A stretch of 15,140 bases of DNA, from the NCBI GenBank assembly GCA_964481705.1, contig CAYZUC010000069.1:1-15140 (forward strand), written 5' to 3'. Shown in pieces: positions 7,978 to 15,140 of this stretch; positions within the stretch are counted from its first letter, which is position 1; every line of letters starts with the position of its first letter. Position numbers and translations under genes: made by a program. Under the pieces are notes generated by a model, which was not told the origin of the DNA, made no database searches, and was given only the letters and a program-made list of their open reading frames with translations. This stretch comes from CAYZUC01 sp964481705 (GTDB lineage Bacteria; Bacillota; Clostridia; Lachnospirales; Lachnospiraceae).

Positions 7978-9094
7978 ACAAATGTTGGAGGATTCATTTA
8001 AAACTATACACACAGGAGAGGTAGTCGAAGGTAGCGTCATTTCTGTTAAACCGGATGAGATCATACTTAATATTGGTTATAAGGCAGATGGTATCATTAC
8101 CAAGAATGAATATACAAACGAATCCAATGTTGACCTTACTACTGTGGTGAATGTCGGAGACAAAATGGAAGCAAAGGTGCTGAAGGTCAATGATGGAGAA
8201 GGTTCCGTTCTTCTCACTTACAAGAGACTTGCAGCAGACAAGGGTAATAAGAGACTGGAAGAGGCGTTCAACAATAAAGAAGTACTTACAGCCAAGGTTG
8301 CGAAGGTACTTGATGGCGGATTAAGTGTTGTTATTGATGAAGCAAGAGTATTTATTCCTGCAAGCTTAGTATCTGATTCTTATGAAAAGGATCTTACGAA
8401 ATACAACGGACAGGAGATTAGCTTTGTTATCAGCGAGTTCAATCCTAAGAGAAGAAGAGTAATCGGAGACAGAAGATGTCTTCTTATGGAGAAGAAGCTT
8501 GAACTTCAGAAAGAATTATTTGAGAAGATTAAGGTTGGCGATATTGTAGAAGGTACTGTGAAGAATGTTACAGACTTCGGTGCATTCGTGGATCTTGGTG
8601 GTGTAGATGGACTTCTTCATATTTCTGAGATGTCTTGGGGAAGAGTTGATAATCCGAAGAAGGTATTCAAGGTTGGAGATCAGTTAAAAGTATTAATCAA
8701 AGATATCTCCGGCACCAAGATTGCGCTTAGTCTTAAGTTTGATGATGAGAATCCATGGATTAAGGCTGCTGAGAAGTATGCAGTTGGAAATACCATTACA
8801 GGACATGTAGCCAGAATGACTGACTTTGGAGCATTCGTTGAATTAGAGCCAGGTATTGATGCATTGTTGCATGTTTCTCAGATTGCAAAGGAACATATTG
8901 AGAAACCTGCTGATGTTTTAAAGGTTGGAGATGAAGTAACTGCTCAGGTTGTTGATTTTAACGAAGCAGATAAGAAGATCAGCTTAAGCATTAAAGCTTT
9001 ACTTGCTCCTGATGAAGTAGAAGAGGATGCAGAATCTGATGAGGATGTAGTTTCTGTTGATATTGATGCAGAGATTGCAAAAGAAGAGGAATAA
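7958..9094 (+). CDS. rpsA: S1 RNA-binding domain protein, 30S ribosomal protein S1-like
   Basis: This 378-residue protein has four tandem S1 (OB-fold) repeats at about 20-90, 106-172, 193-261 and 276-347, followed by an acidic tail (351-378). Repeats 3 and 4 show the canonical S1 consensus (GxVxxxTDFGAFVDLGGVDGLLH and the matching GAFVELEPGIDALLHVSQ). Repeat 2 is degenerate. Four-repeat S1 proteins are the usual Firmicutes form, shorter than the six-repeat E. coli protein. The role is probably mRNA binding or translation initiation, but its essentiality in Firmicutes differs from that in Proteobacteria. It overlaps ispH by 20 nt and is followed after 27 nt by cheR. Confidence 0.94.
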   Translation: MSELTFEQMLEDSFKTIHTGEVVEGSVISVKPDEIILNIGYKADGIITKNEYTNESNVDLTTVVNVGDKMEAKVLKVNDGEGSVLLTYKRLAADKGNKRLEEAFNNKEVLTAKVAKVLDGGLSVVIDEARVFIPASLVSDSYEKDLTKYNGQEISFVISEFNPKRRRVIGDRRCLLMEKKLELQKELFEKIKVGDIVEGTVKNVTDFGAFVDLGGVDGLLHISEMSWGRVDNPKKVFKVGDQLKVLIKDISGTKIALSLKFDDENPWIKAAEKYAVGNTITGHVARMTDFGAFVELEPGIDALLHVSQIAKEHIEKPADVLKVGDEVTAQVVDFNEADKKISLSIKALLAPDEVEEDAESDEDVVSVDIDAEIAKEEE

Positions 9095-9121
9095 AAATCT
9101 CTCTTTCCGGAGGTTCTGTCT

Positions 9122-9901
9122 ATGACTTATGATTATGAGTATTTAAAGAAAGCAGTTTTCGAGCTAACGAAGATTGACTTAAATGCCTATAAAGAAAAAC
9201 AAATGAAGCGTCGTATTGATACGCTGATTAATAAAAACGGCATTAAGACATACGATGAGTACATTCGGACAATAAAAGAACGTAGTGAGTTGTTTGACGA
9301 GTTTGTAAACTACTTAACGATTAATGTTTCCGAATTCTATCGAAACCCGGATCAATGGGAATTGATGGATAAGGAGATTATTCCCGAGCTGCTTACTCAT
9401 TTTGGTAAGAATCTGAAGGTTTGGAGTGCTGCCTGCTCGACAGGTGATGAACCGTATTCACTTGTTATGGCGTTATCAAGACACATTCCTTTGAGTCAGA
9501 TTAAAATATATGCGACGGATATTGATAAGCAGGTAATCGCAAAAGCTAAAGTTGGATTATACAGTGAAAAGAGTCTCGCAAATGTACCCGCTGATTTGAA
9601 GAAGAAGTATTTTACACAGGTAGGTCCTTCTTTTCAAATATCAAATGAGATTAAATCGCGTGTGGAATTCAAAGAACATAATTTGCTGAAGGATGCTTAT
9701 CCGACAGAATATCATTTCATCGTATGCAGAAATGTTTTGATTTACTTTACGGAAGAAGCCAAGGATGAGATATTTGCAAAGTTTAGTAGATCACTCACCA
9801 AGGATGGCGTTCTGTTTATTGGAAGTACAGAGCAGATTATGAATTATAAAGAGATTAAACTGGGTAGAAAGAACTCCTTCTATTATCAGAAAATCCAATA
9901 A
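9122..9901 (+). CDS. cheR: CheR-type chemoreceptor glutamate O-methyltransferase
   Basis: This SAM-dependent methyltransferase methylates glutamates of chemoreceptors in the cytoplasm. The 259-residue product has the CheR N-terminal helical domain (about 1-75, ending in TINVSEFYRN), the SAM-binding motif WSAACSTGDEPYS (101-113, the GxSxGxEPYS-type signature), ATDID (131-135, ribose-binding acidic residue) and CRNVLIYF (202-209). There is no receiver or TPR extension. GGAGG at 9109-9113 lies 8 nt before the ATG. No other chemotaxis gene is in the window, so it is an isolated copy attached to the rpsA transcript. The assignment to the family is firm; its receptor partner is unknown. Confidence 0.94.
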   Translation: MTYDYEYLKKAVFELTKIDLNAYKEKQMKRRIDTLINKNGIKTYDEYIRTIKERSELFDEFVNYLTINVSEFYRNPDQWELMDKEIIPELLTHFGKNLKVWSAACSTGDEPYSLVMALSRHIPLSQIKIYATDIDKQVIAKAKVGLYSEKSLANVPADLKKKYFTQVGPSFQISNEIKSRVEFKEHNLLKDAYPTEYHFIVCRNVLIYFTEEAKDEIFAKFSRSLTKDGVLFIGSTEQIMNYKEIKLGRKNSFYYQKIQ

Positions 9902-9923
9902 GCGTAATTATGGAACAATTAAG

Positions 9924-9950
9924 AAAGCGAACAGTTATCTGTTCGCTTTT
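9924..9950. terminator. Intrinsic terminator between convergent cheR and exonuclease genes
   Basis: A perfect 11-bp stem (9924-9934 with 9939-9949) has the loop TTAT. On the plus strand the run TTTT-G-TTTT follows the stem, and on the minus strand a T-rich stretch follows. It lies 22 nt after the cheR stop and 13 nt before the end of the opposing gene, so it probably serves both directions. Confidence 0.9.
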
Positions 9951-9962
9951 GTTTTATTTGCA

Positions 9963-11072
9963 CTATTTGACAACGGGATGAGCCATGATTTGTAATATAT
10001 GTTCCGCATATTTTGTGAATTTTCTAGAATCTCTCTTAATGTCGTCAGTGAGTTCAAAATACATCGTTTTGTCATGGTACTCTTTTCTGAATACGGGAGA
10101 GAAGAGAGGTTCCCATTCAGGAAGAAAAACACCTGTTTTTTTACCATAACAATTGGAGGCTTTTGCAGGTTCACGATGGTTTTTATCTACATAAGTAGCA
10201 ACACTTTTATGAATAGCAGCATCCTCAGATGGGAGATAGTAATATTCCTTGTAATTGGGATAGAAAAATTTCAACTCTCCCTCATATAGAGCAATCTTAA
10301 TTTTTCCATGATCTCCATTGCAAGTGAAATAGCAATCACTCCATCCATAGGACAGAGGAGCTGGAACGGCATGGCTGATTTTAATATCCATAATAATCTC
10401 GTTGCAGATATTTCCATGAAAATCTTTATATTGGTTTTTTCCTGCCTTTTCAACCTTTAAAGGAAGATTGAAGATATCAACGTACGATAAGACAGGAACA
10501 ATTCGTATTAATCCTCTCAAATCCTCATAGTTATGTAATAATAACATCTGAAGTGAGAACTCTGTTGGCTCGGATATATAATCCTGATAAACAGAGATTA
10601 GCTGTCCGCCGTTGTATACATCATCACGACTGATAGAAAGGTATTCTTCAACGGCCTTCTGCTTCAGACTAGGAAGCTTCAATATGTTCTTATAGGGGAG
10701 GATGCGTTTATATAAATCAATTCCTTTCATTGTTGCAAAAGAAAAAGGGAGATCGTATTGTTCGCATTTCGCTTCCAGATAAGGAACATCAAAATGATTG
10801 CCATTGTAATGAATCAAATGATGATAGTTACTTGCAAAATTGAAGAAATGATAGAGAAGAAGTTCCTCCTCTTGATAATTCTCCGCGAACCATTGTATTG
10901 TATGAAAGCGGTTCTCTTTATAGTATGCACAACCAATCAGATATAACGAAGAAGCACGTGCTGTAAAACCTGTCGTCTCAATATCCATAAAGAGCATGTC
11001 CTCGAGAGGAGCAATTTCTTCATAGGGATATGAATCCAGGTTAACATCAATCATATTTGTGATTGTTTTCAT
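9963..11072 (-). CDS. YprB-like RNase H-fold 3'-5' exonuclease
   Basis: This predicted DEDD-superfamily nuclease of about 369 residues resembles Bacillus YprB (RNase_H_2 type). The exonuclease I motif is FMDIETTG (D30, E32), motif II is HYNGNHFDVPYL (D95) and motif III is LHNYEDLRGL (H180 to D184, the HxxxD spacing of the DEDDh type). The C-terminal ~170 residues are not a domain I recognise. Substrate (DNA or RNA) cannot be decided from sequence. The ATG at 11072 has GGAG on the minus strand (plus 11079-11082) 6 nt upstream; a TTG at 11084 would overlap that site, so I reject the longer form. It is a single gene convergent with cheR. Confidence 0.86.
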   Translation of the reverse strand: MKTITNMIDVNLDSYPYEEIAPLEDMLFMDIETTGFTARASSLYLIGCAYYKENRFHTIQWFAENYQEEELLLYHFFNFASNYHHLIHYNGNHFDVPYLEAKCEQYDLPFSFATMKGIDLYKRILPYKNILKLPSLKQKAVEEYLSISRDDVYNGGQLISVYQDYISEPTEFSLQMLLLHNYEDLRGLIRIVPVLSYVDIFNLPLKVEKAGKNQYKDFHGNICNEIIMDIKISHAVPAPLSYGWSDCYFTCNGDHGKIKIALYEGELKFFYPNYKEYYYLPSEDAAIHKSVATYVDKNHREPAKASNCYGKKTGVFLPEWEPLFSPVFRKEYHDKTMYFELTDDIKRDSRKFTKYAEHILQIMAHPVVK

Positions 11073-11086
11073 AGGTTTCTCCAATC

Positions 11087-11105
11087 TGAAGCAATGGATG
11101 CTTCA
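11087..11105. repeat. 7-bp perfect inverted repeat in the exonuclease 5' leader
   Basis: TGAAGCA (11087-11093) and its complement TGCTTCA (11099-11105) flank a five-base spacer. On the minus strand it lies between the candidate -10 box and the ribosome site of the exonuclease gene. It could form a leader hairpin or be an operator, or be chance. Confidence 0.4.
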
Positions 11106-11120
11106 ATTATTTACCTGTTT

Positions 11121-11126
11121 ATTATA
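11121..11126 (-). promoter_or_regulatory. Candidate -10 box for the exonuclease gene
   Basis: The minus strand reads a perfect TATAAT at these positions, about 50 nt upstream of the exonuclease start. I do not see a good -35 at the right distance, so this is a candidate only. Confidence 0.4.
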
Positions 11127-11169
11127 CATGAGAATTTTTGAAAAATACATAGAATTTTGGGTTATTTTT

Positions 11170-11178
11170 TGCTATACT
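11170..11178 (+). promoter_or_regulatory. Extended -10 promoter for the PF06541/rnf transcript
   Basis: TG-C-TATACT forms an extended -10 element about 35 nt before the ATG at 11214, preceded by a T-rich stretch. No good -35 is visible, which is tolerated by extended -10 promoters. Because only 19 nt separate the first gene from rnfC and no terminator is seen, this promoter may also drive the rnf cluster. Confidence 0.55.
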
Positions 11179-11213
11179 GAAGTAGTGTATGAAATGTGTT
11201 AAGGGGGCTAATC

Positions 11214-12134
11214 ATGTGGGATGTTAAGGTATTTGGCATAACCATCTACAATATACTGAATTGGTTCTTTATATACAGCTTCCTTGGCTGGGTATGGGAG
11301 AGCTGTTATGTATCTGTAAAAGAAAAACGCTGGGTGAATCGAGGCTTTGTTACCGGACCATTGTGTACCATTTATGGTTGTGGAGCATTGACTGTTTATC
11401 TGGCGCTTTGGCGTTTTGAGGACAATTTGTTTATTTTGTATTTTGGTGGATTAGCGGTAGCGACGATTGTGGAGTATTTCACCGCGTGGTTAATGGAAAC
11501 TATTTTTCACGCAAGCTGGTGGGATTATTCGGAGCAGCGATTTAATGTAAAAGGACGAATCTGCCTTAGTGCGTCGCTTGGCTGGGGTGCATTTACCGTT
11601 ATCCTCTTTAAAGTATTTCAGCCTGTTGTTGTGAAGATTGTTTCCTTGTATCCTATGAATGTAGGTTGTATAGGAGTTTCTGTGATTATGGTTCTTCATT
11701 TGGTTGATATTAGTACTTCTGCAGCAGCTGCATTTGAGCTAAAAGAGAGACTGGAACATCTGGATCGCTTGTATGATGAATTTGCAGAATATATGATTAA
11801 TTCCAAGATTTATGAGTCGACCAGTGAGTTACGTTGTAAAATGCAGAGCATTCGTGATCATTATAGTCTGGCCGGTTTTGGCAGGCGACAGATGAAAAGG
11901 CTGGAGGTTCGGCAGGCTATCTGGAGTGATTACTTGGAGCAGCACGGTATGAAGGAATATAAAAATGAAATTAATGAGAAGTTATCTGTTCTCAATGAAC
12001 GAATAAAAACGCTGTATAAGGAAGGCAGCTTCCAGAAACAGCGTATGATGAATGCTTACCCGAGATTGAAATCCTTACCTAGAAAAGCAAAGGAAGTAGC
12101 AGGAAATCGTTTGAAATGGAAAAAGAAATTTTAA
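11214..12134 (+). CDS. PF06541-type polytopic membrane protein (annotated as putative ABC transporter permease)
   Basis: This 306-residue protein has an N-terminal membrane domain with about five hydrophobic segments (near 10-30, 46-66, 72-98, 117-137 and 149-170). A charged, helical, probably cytoplasmic tail of about 135 residues follows. Motifs typical of the family are SFLGWVWES, GPLCTIYGCG, EYFTAWLME, WWDYS and FNVKGRICL. Databases often label the family as a putative ABC transporter permease, but no ATPase gene is nearby and the function is not established. AAGGGGG at 11201-11207 sets the ATG at 11214; the GTG at 11196 lies upstream of the ribosome site and is rejected. rnfC follows after 19 nt, so cotranscription is likely although this protein is not a known Rnf subunit. 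Confidence 0.82.
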   Translation: MWDVKVFGITIYNILNWFFIYSFLGWVWESCYVSVKEKRWVNRGFVTGPLCTIYGCGALTVYLALWRFEDNLFILYFGGLAVATIVEYFTAWLMETIFHASWWDYSEQRFNVKGRICLSASLGWGAFTVILFKVFQPVVVKIVSLYPMNVGCIGVSVIMVLHLVDISTSAAAAFELKERLEHLDRLYDEFAEYMINSKIYESTSELRCKMQSIRDHYSLAGFGRRQMKRLEVRQAIWSDYLEQHGMKEYKNEINEKLSVLNERIKTLYKEGSFQKQRMMNAYPRLKSLPRKAKEVAGNRLKWKKKF

Positions 12135-12153
12135 AGAAAGAAGGTTATAGAAG

Positions 12154-13473
12154 ATGGCAAAGTTAACTTTTCACGGCGGAATACATCCTAATGACGGAAA
12201 GAGTTTGTCGAAAGATAAGCCAATAAAGGAGATATTTCCGCAAGGTGATATGGTTTATCCATTGTCGCAGCATATTGGAGCACCGGCGTCGCCGATTGTA
12301 AAAAAAGGCGATAGGGTTTTAGCTGGTCAGAAAATTGCAGAAGCGGTAGGTTTTGTGTCAGCTCCGGTGTATGCGACCGTGTCTGGAGTTGTGAAAGGAT
12401 TTGAAAAGAGGAGAATTCCTGTCGGGGATCTTGTTGATTGCATTATTATTGAAAATGATAATGAATACCAAGAGGTGGATTATCCTGCGTTGAAGCCATT
12501 GAAAGAACGAACCAGAGAAGAGATTATATCGATGATTCGTGAAGCAGGTATTGTAGGAATGGGGGGTGCCGGTTTCCCGACACATGTGAAACTATCTCCC
12601 AAGGAACCGGAAAAAATCGATTATGTGATTGCTAATTGTGCAGAGTGTGAACCATATCTGACTTCGGATTACCGTAGAATGGTAGAAGAACCGGAAAAGC
12701 TGATTGCAGGGCTTAAAATCGAGGTAAGTCTTTTTCCAAATGCACGCGGAATACTGGCGGTAGAAGATAATAAGCCGGATTGCATTAAGAAGCTTAGAGA
12801 ACTGACAGCAGATGAAGACAAGATTGAGGTAAGAGCTCTTGCGACGAAATATCCACAGGGCTCGGAACGTCAGTTGATTTATGCTGTTACCAAAAGAGCA
12901 ATTGACTCGAGTAAGCTTCCAGCAGATGTTGGATGTATTGTTAATAATGTTGATACTCTTGTAGCAGTTAATCGAGCTGTGACAGAGGGAAAGCCCCTAA
13001 TGTATCGTATTGTTACCGTTACCGGTGATGCAATAAAAGAGCCACAGAATTTCAAGGTGAGATGCGGAACTGATTATGCAGAATTAATTGAAGCGGCAGG
13101 AGGTTTTAAATCAGAACCTGAGAAAATTGTGTCAGGTGGCCCCATGATGGGATTTGCTCTTTTTGATCTTCATGTACCGGTCACGAAGAGTTCTTCTGCC
13201 CTGTTATGTATGACTAAGGACGAGGTTTCCAAATATACACCAAGTGCCTGTATCAATTGTGGTATGTGCGTAGAAGTATGTCCGAGTCGCATTCTCCCAG
13301 GTGTTCTGGCGGACTGCTCGGAACATCAGGAAGAAGAGAAATTTGTCAAGTTTCACGGGATGGAATGTGTGGAATGTGGGTGCTGCAGCTTCGTATGTCC
13401 TGCAAAGCGACATCTGACACAATCTATTAAATCCATGAGAAAGATACAGCTTGCTAAGCGCAAGAAGAAATAA
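12154..13473 (+). CDS. rnfC: Rnf complex subunit C (RnfC), NADH-side Fe-S flavoprotein
   Basis: This is the peripheral subunit of the Rnf ferredoxin:NAD+ oxidoreductase, which couples electron flow from ferredoxin to NAD+ with Na+ or H+ export. The 439-residue product starts with the RnfC N-terminal domain (HGGIHP). It carries the FMN/NADH-type motif GIVGMGGAGFPTH (132-144), then CAECEPYLTSDYR (162-174), and ends with two [4Fe-4S] motifs: C366-x2-C369-x2-C372-x3-C376 and C405-x2-C408-x2-C411-x3-C415. It is the shorter clostridial form, without the long alanine-rich C-terminal extension of the E. coli homologue RsxC. A purine-rich AAAGAAGG at 12137-12144 precedes the ATG. It is first in the order C-D-G-E, the usual clostridial rnf order. 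Confidence 0.97.
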   Translation: MAKLTFHGGIHPNDGKSLSKDKPIKEIFPQGDMVYPLSQHIGAPASPIVKKGDRVLAGQKIAEAVGFVSAPVYATVSGVVKGFEKRRIPVGDLVDCIIIENDNEYQEVDYPALKPLKERTREEIISMIREAGIVGMGGAGFPTHVKLSPKEPEKIDYVIANCAECEPYLTSDYRRMVEEPEKLIAGLKIEVSLFPNARGILAVEDNKPDCIKKLRELTADEDKIEVRALATKYPQGSERQLIYAVTKRAIDSSKLPADVGCIVNNVDTLVAVNRAVTEGKPLMYRIVTVTGDAIKEPQNFKVRCGTDYAELIEAAGGFKSEPEKIVSGGPMMGFALFDLHVPVTKSSSALLCMTKDEVSKYTPSACINCGMCVEVCPSRILPGVLADCSEHQEEEKFVKFHGMECVECGCCSFVCPAKRHLTQSIKSMRKIQLAKRKKK

Positions 13474-13493
13474 AACGATAATAACAGGAAAAC

Positions 13494-13499
13494 GAGGTG
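13494..13499 (+). promoter_or_regulatory. Ribosome binding site that sets a TTG start for rnfD
   Basis: GAGGTG (matching the end of the AGGAGGTG consensus) lies six bases before the TTG at 13506. An alternative GTG at 13497 is part of this ribosome site and cannot be the start. No in-frame ATG exists before the conserved N-terminal residues. Confidence 0.75.
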
Positions 13500-13505
13500 T
13501 TTATT

Positions 13506-14438
13506 TTGAGCGAATTGAAGAAAGTGTCTTCCAATCCCCATATTCGAAGTAAACTTACGACAGGCAATATAATGCTGGCTGTTGTGATTGCATTACTTCC
13601 GGCATCTATCTATGGTGTATTCCATTTTGGATTGCAGGCATTACTACTATTGGTTATTTCTACGGTCACCTGTGTAATTACGGAGTGGCTTTATGAGCTT
13701 TTGATGAAAAAGCCGGTTACCATCAGTGATTTTTCCGCAGTAGTTACCGGTTTGCTGCTGGGTATGAATTTACCGCCTACAGCACCGTGGTGGATCGCTG
13801 TGATAGGAGGTGTTTTTGCGATTCTGGTTGTAAAAATGCTCTTTGGTGGTCTGGGACAGAACTTTATGAATCCGGCACTTGGAGCGCGGTGCTTCCTTCT
13901 TATTTCGTTTGCGGGCAGGATGACCACATTCACGGTCGACGGAGTGACAGGGGCTACACCACTTGCTATGCTTAAGAATGGAGAAACAGTTAATACCTTT
14001 CAGATGATTACCGGTAATATAGCAGGTACCATTGGAGAAACTTCTGTGATTGCAATTGTAGCAGGAGCTTGTCTTTTACTGCTGATCGGAGTAATAGATC
14101 TGCGAATTCCGGGGACGTATCTATTGACATTTGCGATTTTTATATGTCTTTTTGGCGGTCGTGGATTTGATCCTTATTACCTTACAGCGCAGATGGCCGG
14201 AGGCGGCCTTATGCTGGGAGCGTTTTTTATGGCTACAGACTATGTGACTTCCCCTATTACACCAATGGGAAAGTATGTATACGGTATTATTCTGGGCGTT
14301 TTAACAGGAATCTTCCGTGTATTTGGAGTGAGTGCAGAGGGCGTGTCCTATGCGATTATTCTAGGAAATCTTCTTGTTCCACTGATTGAGAAGTTTACTC
14401 TTCCCAGGTACTTTGGAAAAGGAGGAGAAAAAAGATGA
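13506..14438 (+). CDS. rnfD: Rnf complex subunit D (RnfD), flavin-carrying membrane subunit
   Basis: This integral membrane subunit (310 residues from the TTG start) carries a covalently bound FMN and forms part of the ion and electron path of Rnf. The N terminus MSELKKVSSNPHIRSKLTT is the family beginning. Many hydrophobic segments follow, with GLGQNFMNPALGARCF and the C-terminal ATDYVTSPITPMG motif conserved in RnfD/NqrB. The flavinylation motif is VTGATPLA; T151 is the expected FMN-phosphoester threonine. The gene begins 32 nt after rnfC and overlaps rnfG by 4 nt (ATGA). An RnfD with a TTG start is likely to be mis-called with a longer GTG form. Confidence 0.96.
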   Translation: MSELKKVSSNPHIRSKLTTGNIMLAVVIALLPASIYGVFHFGLQALLLLVISTVTCVITEWLYELLMKKPVTISDFSAVVTGLLLGMNLPPTAPWWIAVIGGVFAILVVKMLFGGLGQNFMNPALGARCFLLISFAGRMTTFTVDGVTGATPLAMLKNGETVNTFQMITGNIAGTIGETSVIAIVAGACLLLLIGVIDLRIPGTYLLTFAIFICLFGGRGFDPYYLTAQMAGGGLMLGAFFMATDYVTSPITPMGKYVYGIILGVLTGIFRVFGVSAEGVSYAIILGNLLVPLIEKFTLPRYFGKGGEKR

Positions 14439-15025
14439 AAAATGAAATGATACGAAATACTGTTATATTAACAGTAATTACATTGATTTCCGGTCTGCTG
14501 CTTGGCACGGTTTATGAAGTAACGAAAGGACCGATTGCTGCAGAACAGGAGAAAATGAAGCAGGAAGCGTACCATAACGTATTTCAGGCGGCAGATTCTT
14601 TTGAAACAATGGAAGAATCTAATTTCCCGGATGATGAGATTGCAACTGTTGATGAAGTAGCAGCGGCAAAGGATGCAAGTGGTAAAATCATAGGTTATGT
14701 TGTTACTGTTACAGATCATGAAGGTTACGGTGGAGATATCCAATGCTCGGTTGGCGTTGGAGAGGATGGAACCGTGAATGGGATTGAAATTCTATCCATT
14801 TCGGAGACAGCCGGACTGGGAATGAGAGCGAATACGGAAGAATTCAAATCACAATTCCGTAATAAAAAGGTAGAACAATTTGAATATACCAAAACAGGAG
14901 CCACGGTTGACAACCAGATAGATGCTCTGAGCGGAGCGACGATTACAACCAATGCGATGACAAATGCAGTGAATACTGCATTATCCTTTTTTCATAATAA
15001 TCTGATGGGAGGAAATGCATCATGA
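14435..15025 (+). CDS. rnfG: Rnf complex subunit G (RnfG), FMN-binding subunit
   Basis: This 196-residue subunit has one N-terminal membrane anchor (about residues 8-27) followed by an extracytoplasmic FMN-binding domain. The covalent-FMN motif SGATITT (166-172) is intact, with T169 the expected attachment residue. GYVVTVTDHEGYGGDI and ISETAGLGMR are family-typical segments. AAGGAGGAG at 14419-14427 precedes the ATG, which overlaps the rnfD stop. Covalent flavinylation of RnfD and RnfG in the family needs an ApbE-type transferase, which is not in this window. The end overlaps rnfE by 4 nt. Confidence 0.96.
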   Translation: MKNEMIRNTVILTVITLISGLLLGTVYEVTKGPIAAEQEKMKQEAYHNVFQAADSFETMEESNFPDDEIATVDEVAAAKDASGKIIGYVVTVTDHEGYGGDIQCSVGVGEDGTVNGIEILSISETAGLGMRANTEEFKSQFRNKKVEQFEYTKTGATVDNQIDALSGATITTNAMTNAVNTALSFFHNNLMGGNAS

Positions 15026-15140
15026 AAAGTGAAGTTTCGGCAATGGAACGTCTGTGGAATGGGCTGATTAAAGAAAATCCAACCTTAAAATCAGGATCAA
15101 ATCTAACCATTGAAGGATCAGGCAAAGTCATCATAAAATC
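15022..15140 (+). CDS. rnfE: Rnf complex subunit E (RnfE), 5' fragment
   Basis: An ATG at 15022 overlaps the rnfG stop and is preceded by GGGAGG (15007-15012). It encodes MKSEVSAMERLWNGLIKENPT; the NGLIKENPT stretch is the conserved cytoplasmic beginning of RnfE/RsxE. RnfE proteins then continue into a first membrane helix (a VLMLGMCPTLA-like sequence). Here the reading from about 15085 is instead hydrophilic (SGSNLTIEGSGKV), and no frame restores a helix. Only the first ~21 codons are credible; the remaining ~56 bases may be foreign sequence joined at the end of the contig. Gene order and overlap strongly support rnfE. Confidence 0.8.
   Translation, partial: MKSEVSAMERLWNGLIKENPTLKSGSNLTIEGSGKVIIK

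Noticed and set aside
9999..10289. Plus-strand ORF of 96 codons
   Set aside because: It is antisense to the exonuclease gene, has no ribosome site, and its composition reads as a shadow of that gene.
11174..11190. Imperfect palindrome overlapping the extended -10 element
   Set aside because: The arms share only about four to five matching bases around an eight-base spacer, which is expected by chance in AT-rich sequence.

Overview
The window looks like the chromosome of an anaerobic, low-to-moderate GC Firmicute of the class Clostridia, most probably Lachnospiraceae. The basis is AGGAGG-type ribosome sites, the gene content (a biotin-dependent Na+-pump decarboxylase, an Rnf complex, an Fe-S aldo/keto reductase) and the clostridial order flavoprotein-cmk-ispH-rpsA. 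It reads like a draft or metagenomic scaffold. A 10-N gap interrupts one gene, and both window edges carry sequence that does not fit the gene running into them.

Layout. (1) 1-2125: the end of the membrane beta subunit and the whole alpha (carboxyltransferase) subunit of a Na+-translocating oxaloacetate-type decarboxylase, closed by a strong terminator (2139-2171). (2) 2220-5197: an Fe-S aldo/keto reductase, a hot-dog acyl-CoA thioesterase, a TetR-like regulator and an RpiR/MurR regulator, tightly packed. (3) 5236-9901: a BaiN/HI0933-type flavoprotein, cytidylate kinase, IspH, an S1-domain protein and a CheR-type methyltransferase. Several of these overlap, so translational coupling is likely. 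A hairpin at 9924-9949 separates this run from a convergent gene. (4) 9963-11072, minus strand: a YprB-like DEDD exonuclease. (5) 11214-15140: from a divergent intergenic region with a clear extended -10 promoter, a PF06541-type membrane protein followed by rnfC, rnfD, rnfG and the first codons of rnfE.

How the genes relate. The window holds parts of two ion-motive machines. The decarboxylase exports Na+ using decarboxylation energy, and Rnf couples ferredoxin:NAD+ oxidoreduction to Na+ or H+ transport. The central block is housekeeping: CMP phosphorylation, the last step of the MEP isoprenoid pathway, and translation. I did not find a convincing undescribed system. The points most worth checking are the assembly problems at 1-33, 1787-1796 and 15085-15140, the separately encoded ispH and rpsA, the regulator-rich accessory block upstream of the core operon, the solitary cheR, and the PF06541 gene leading the rnf cluster. 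I saw no tRNA, rRNA, CRISPR array, insertion sequence or riboswitch. No gene-free stretch exceeds 300 bases.
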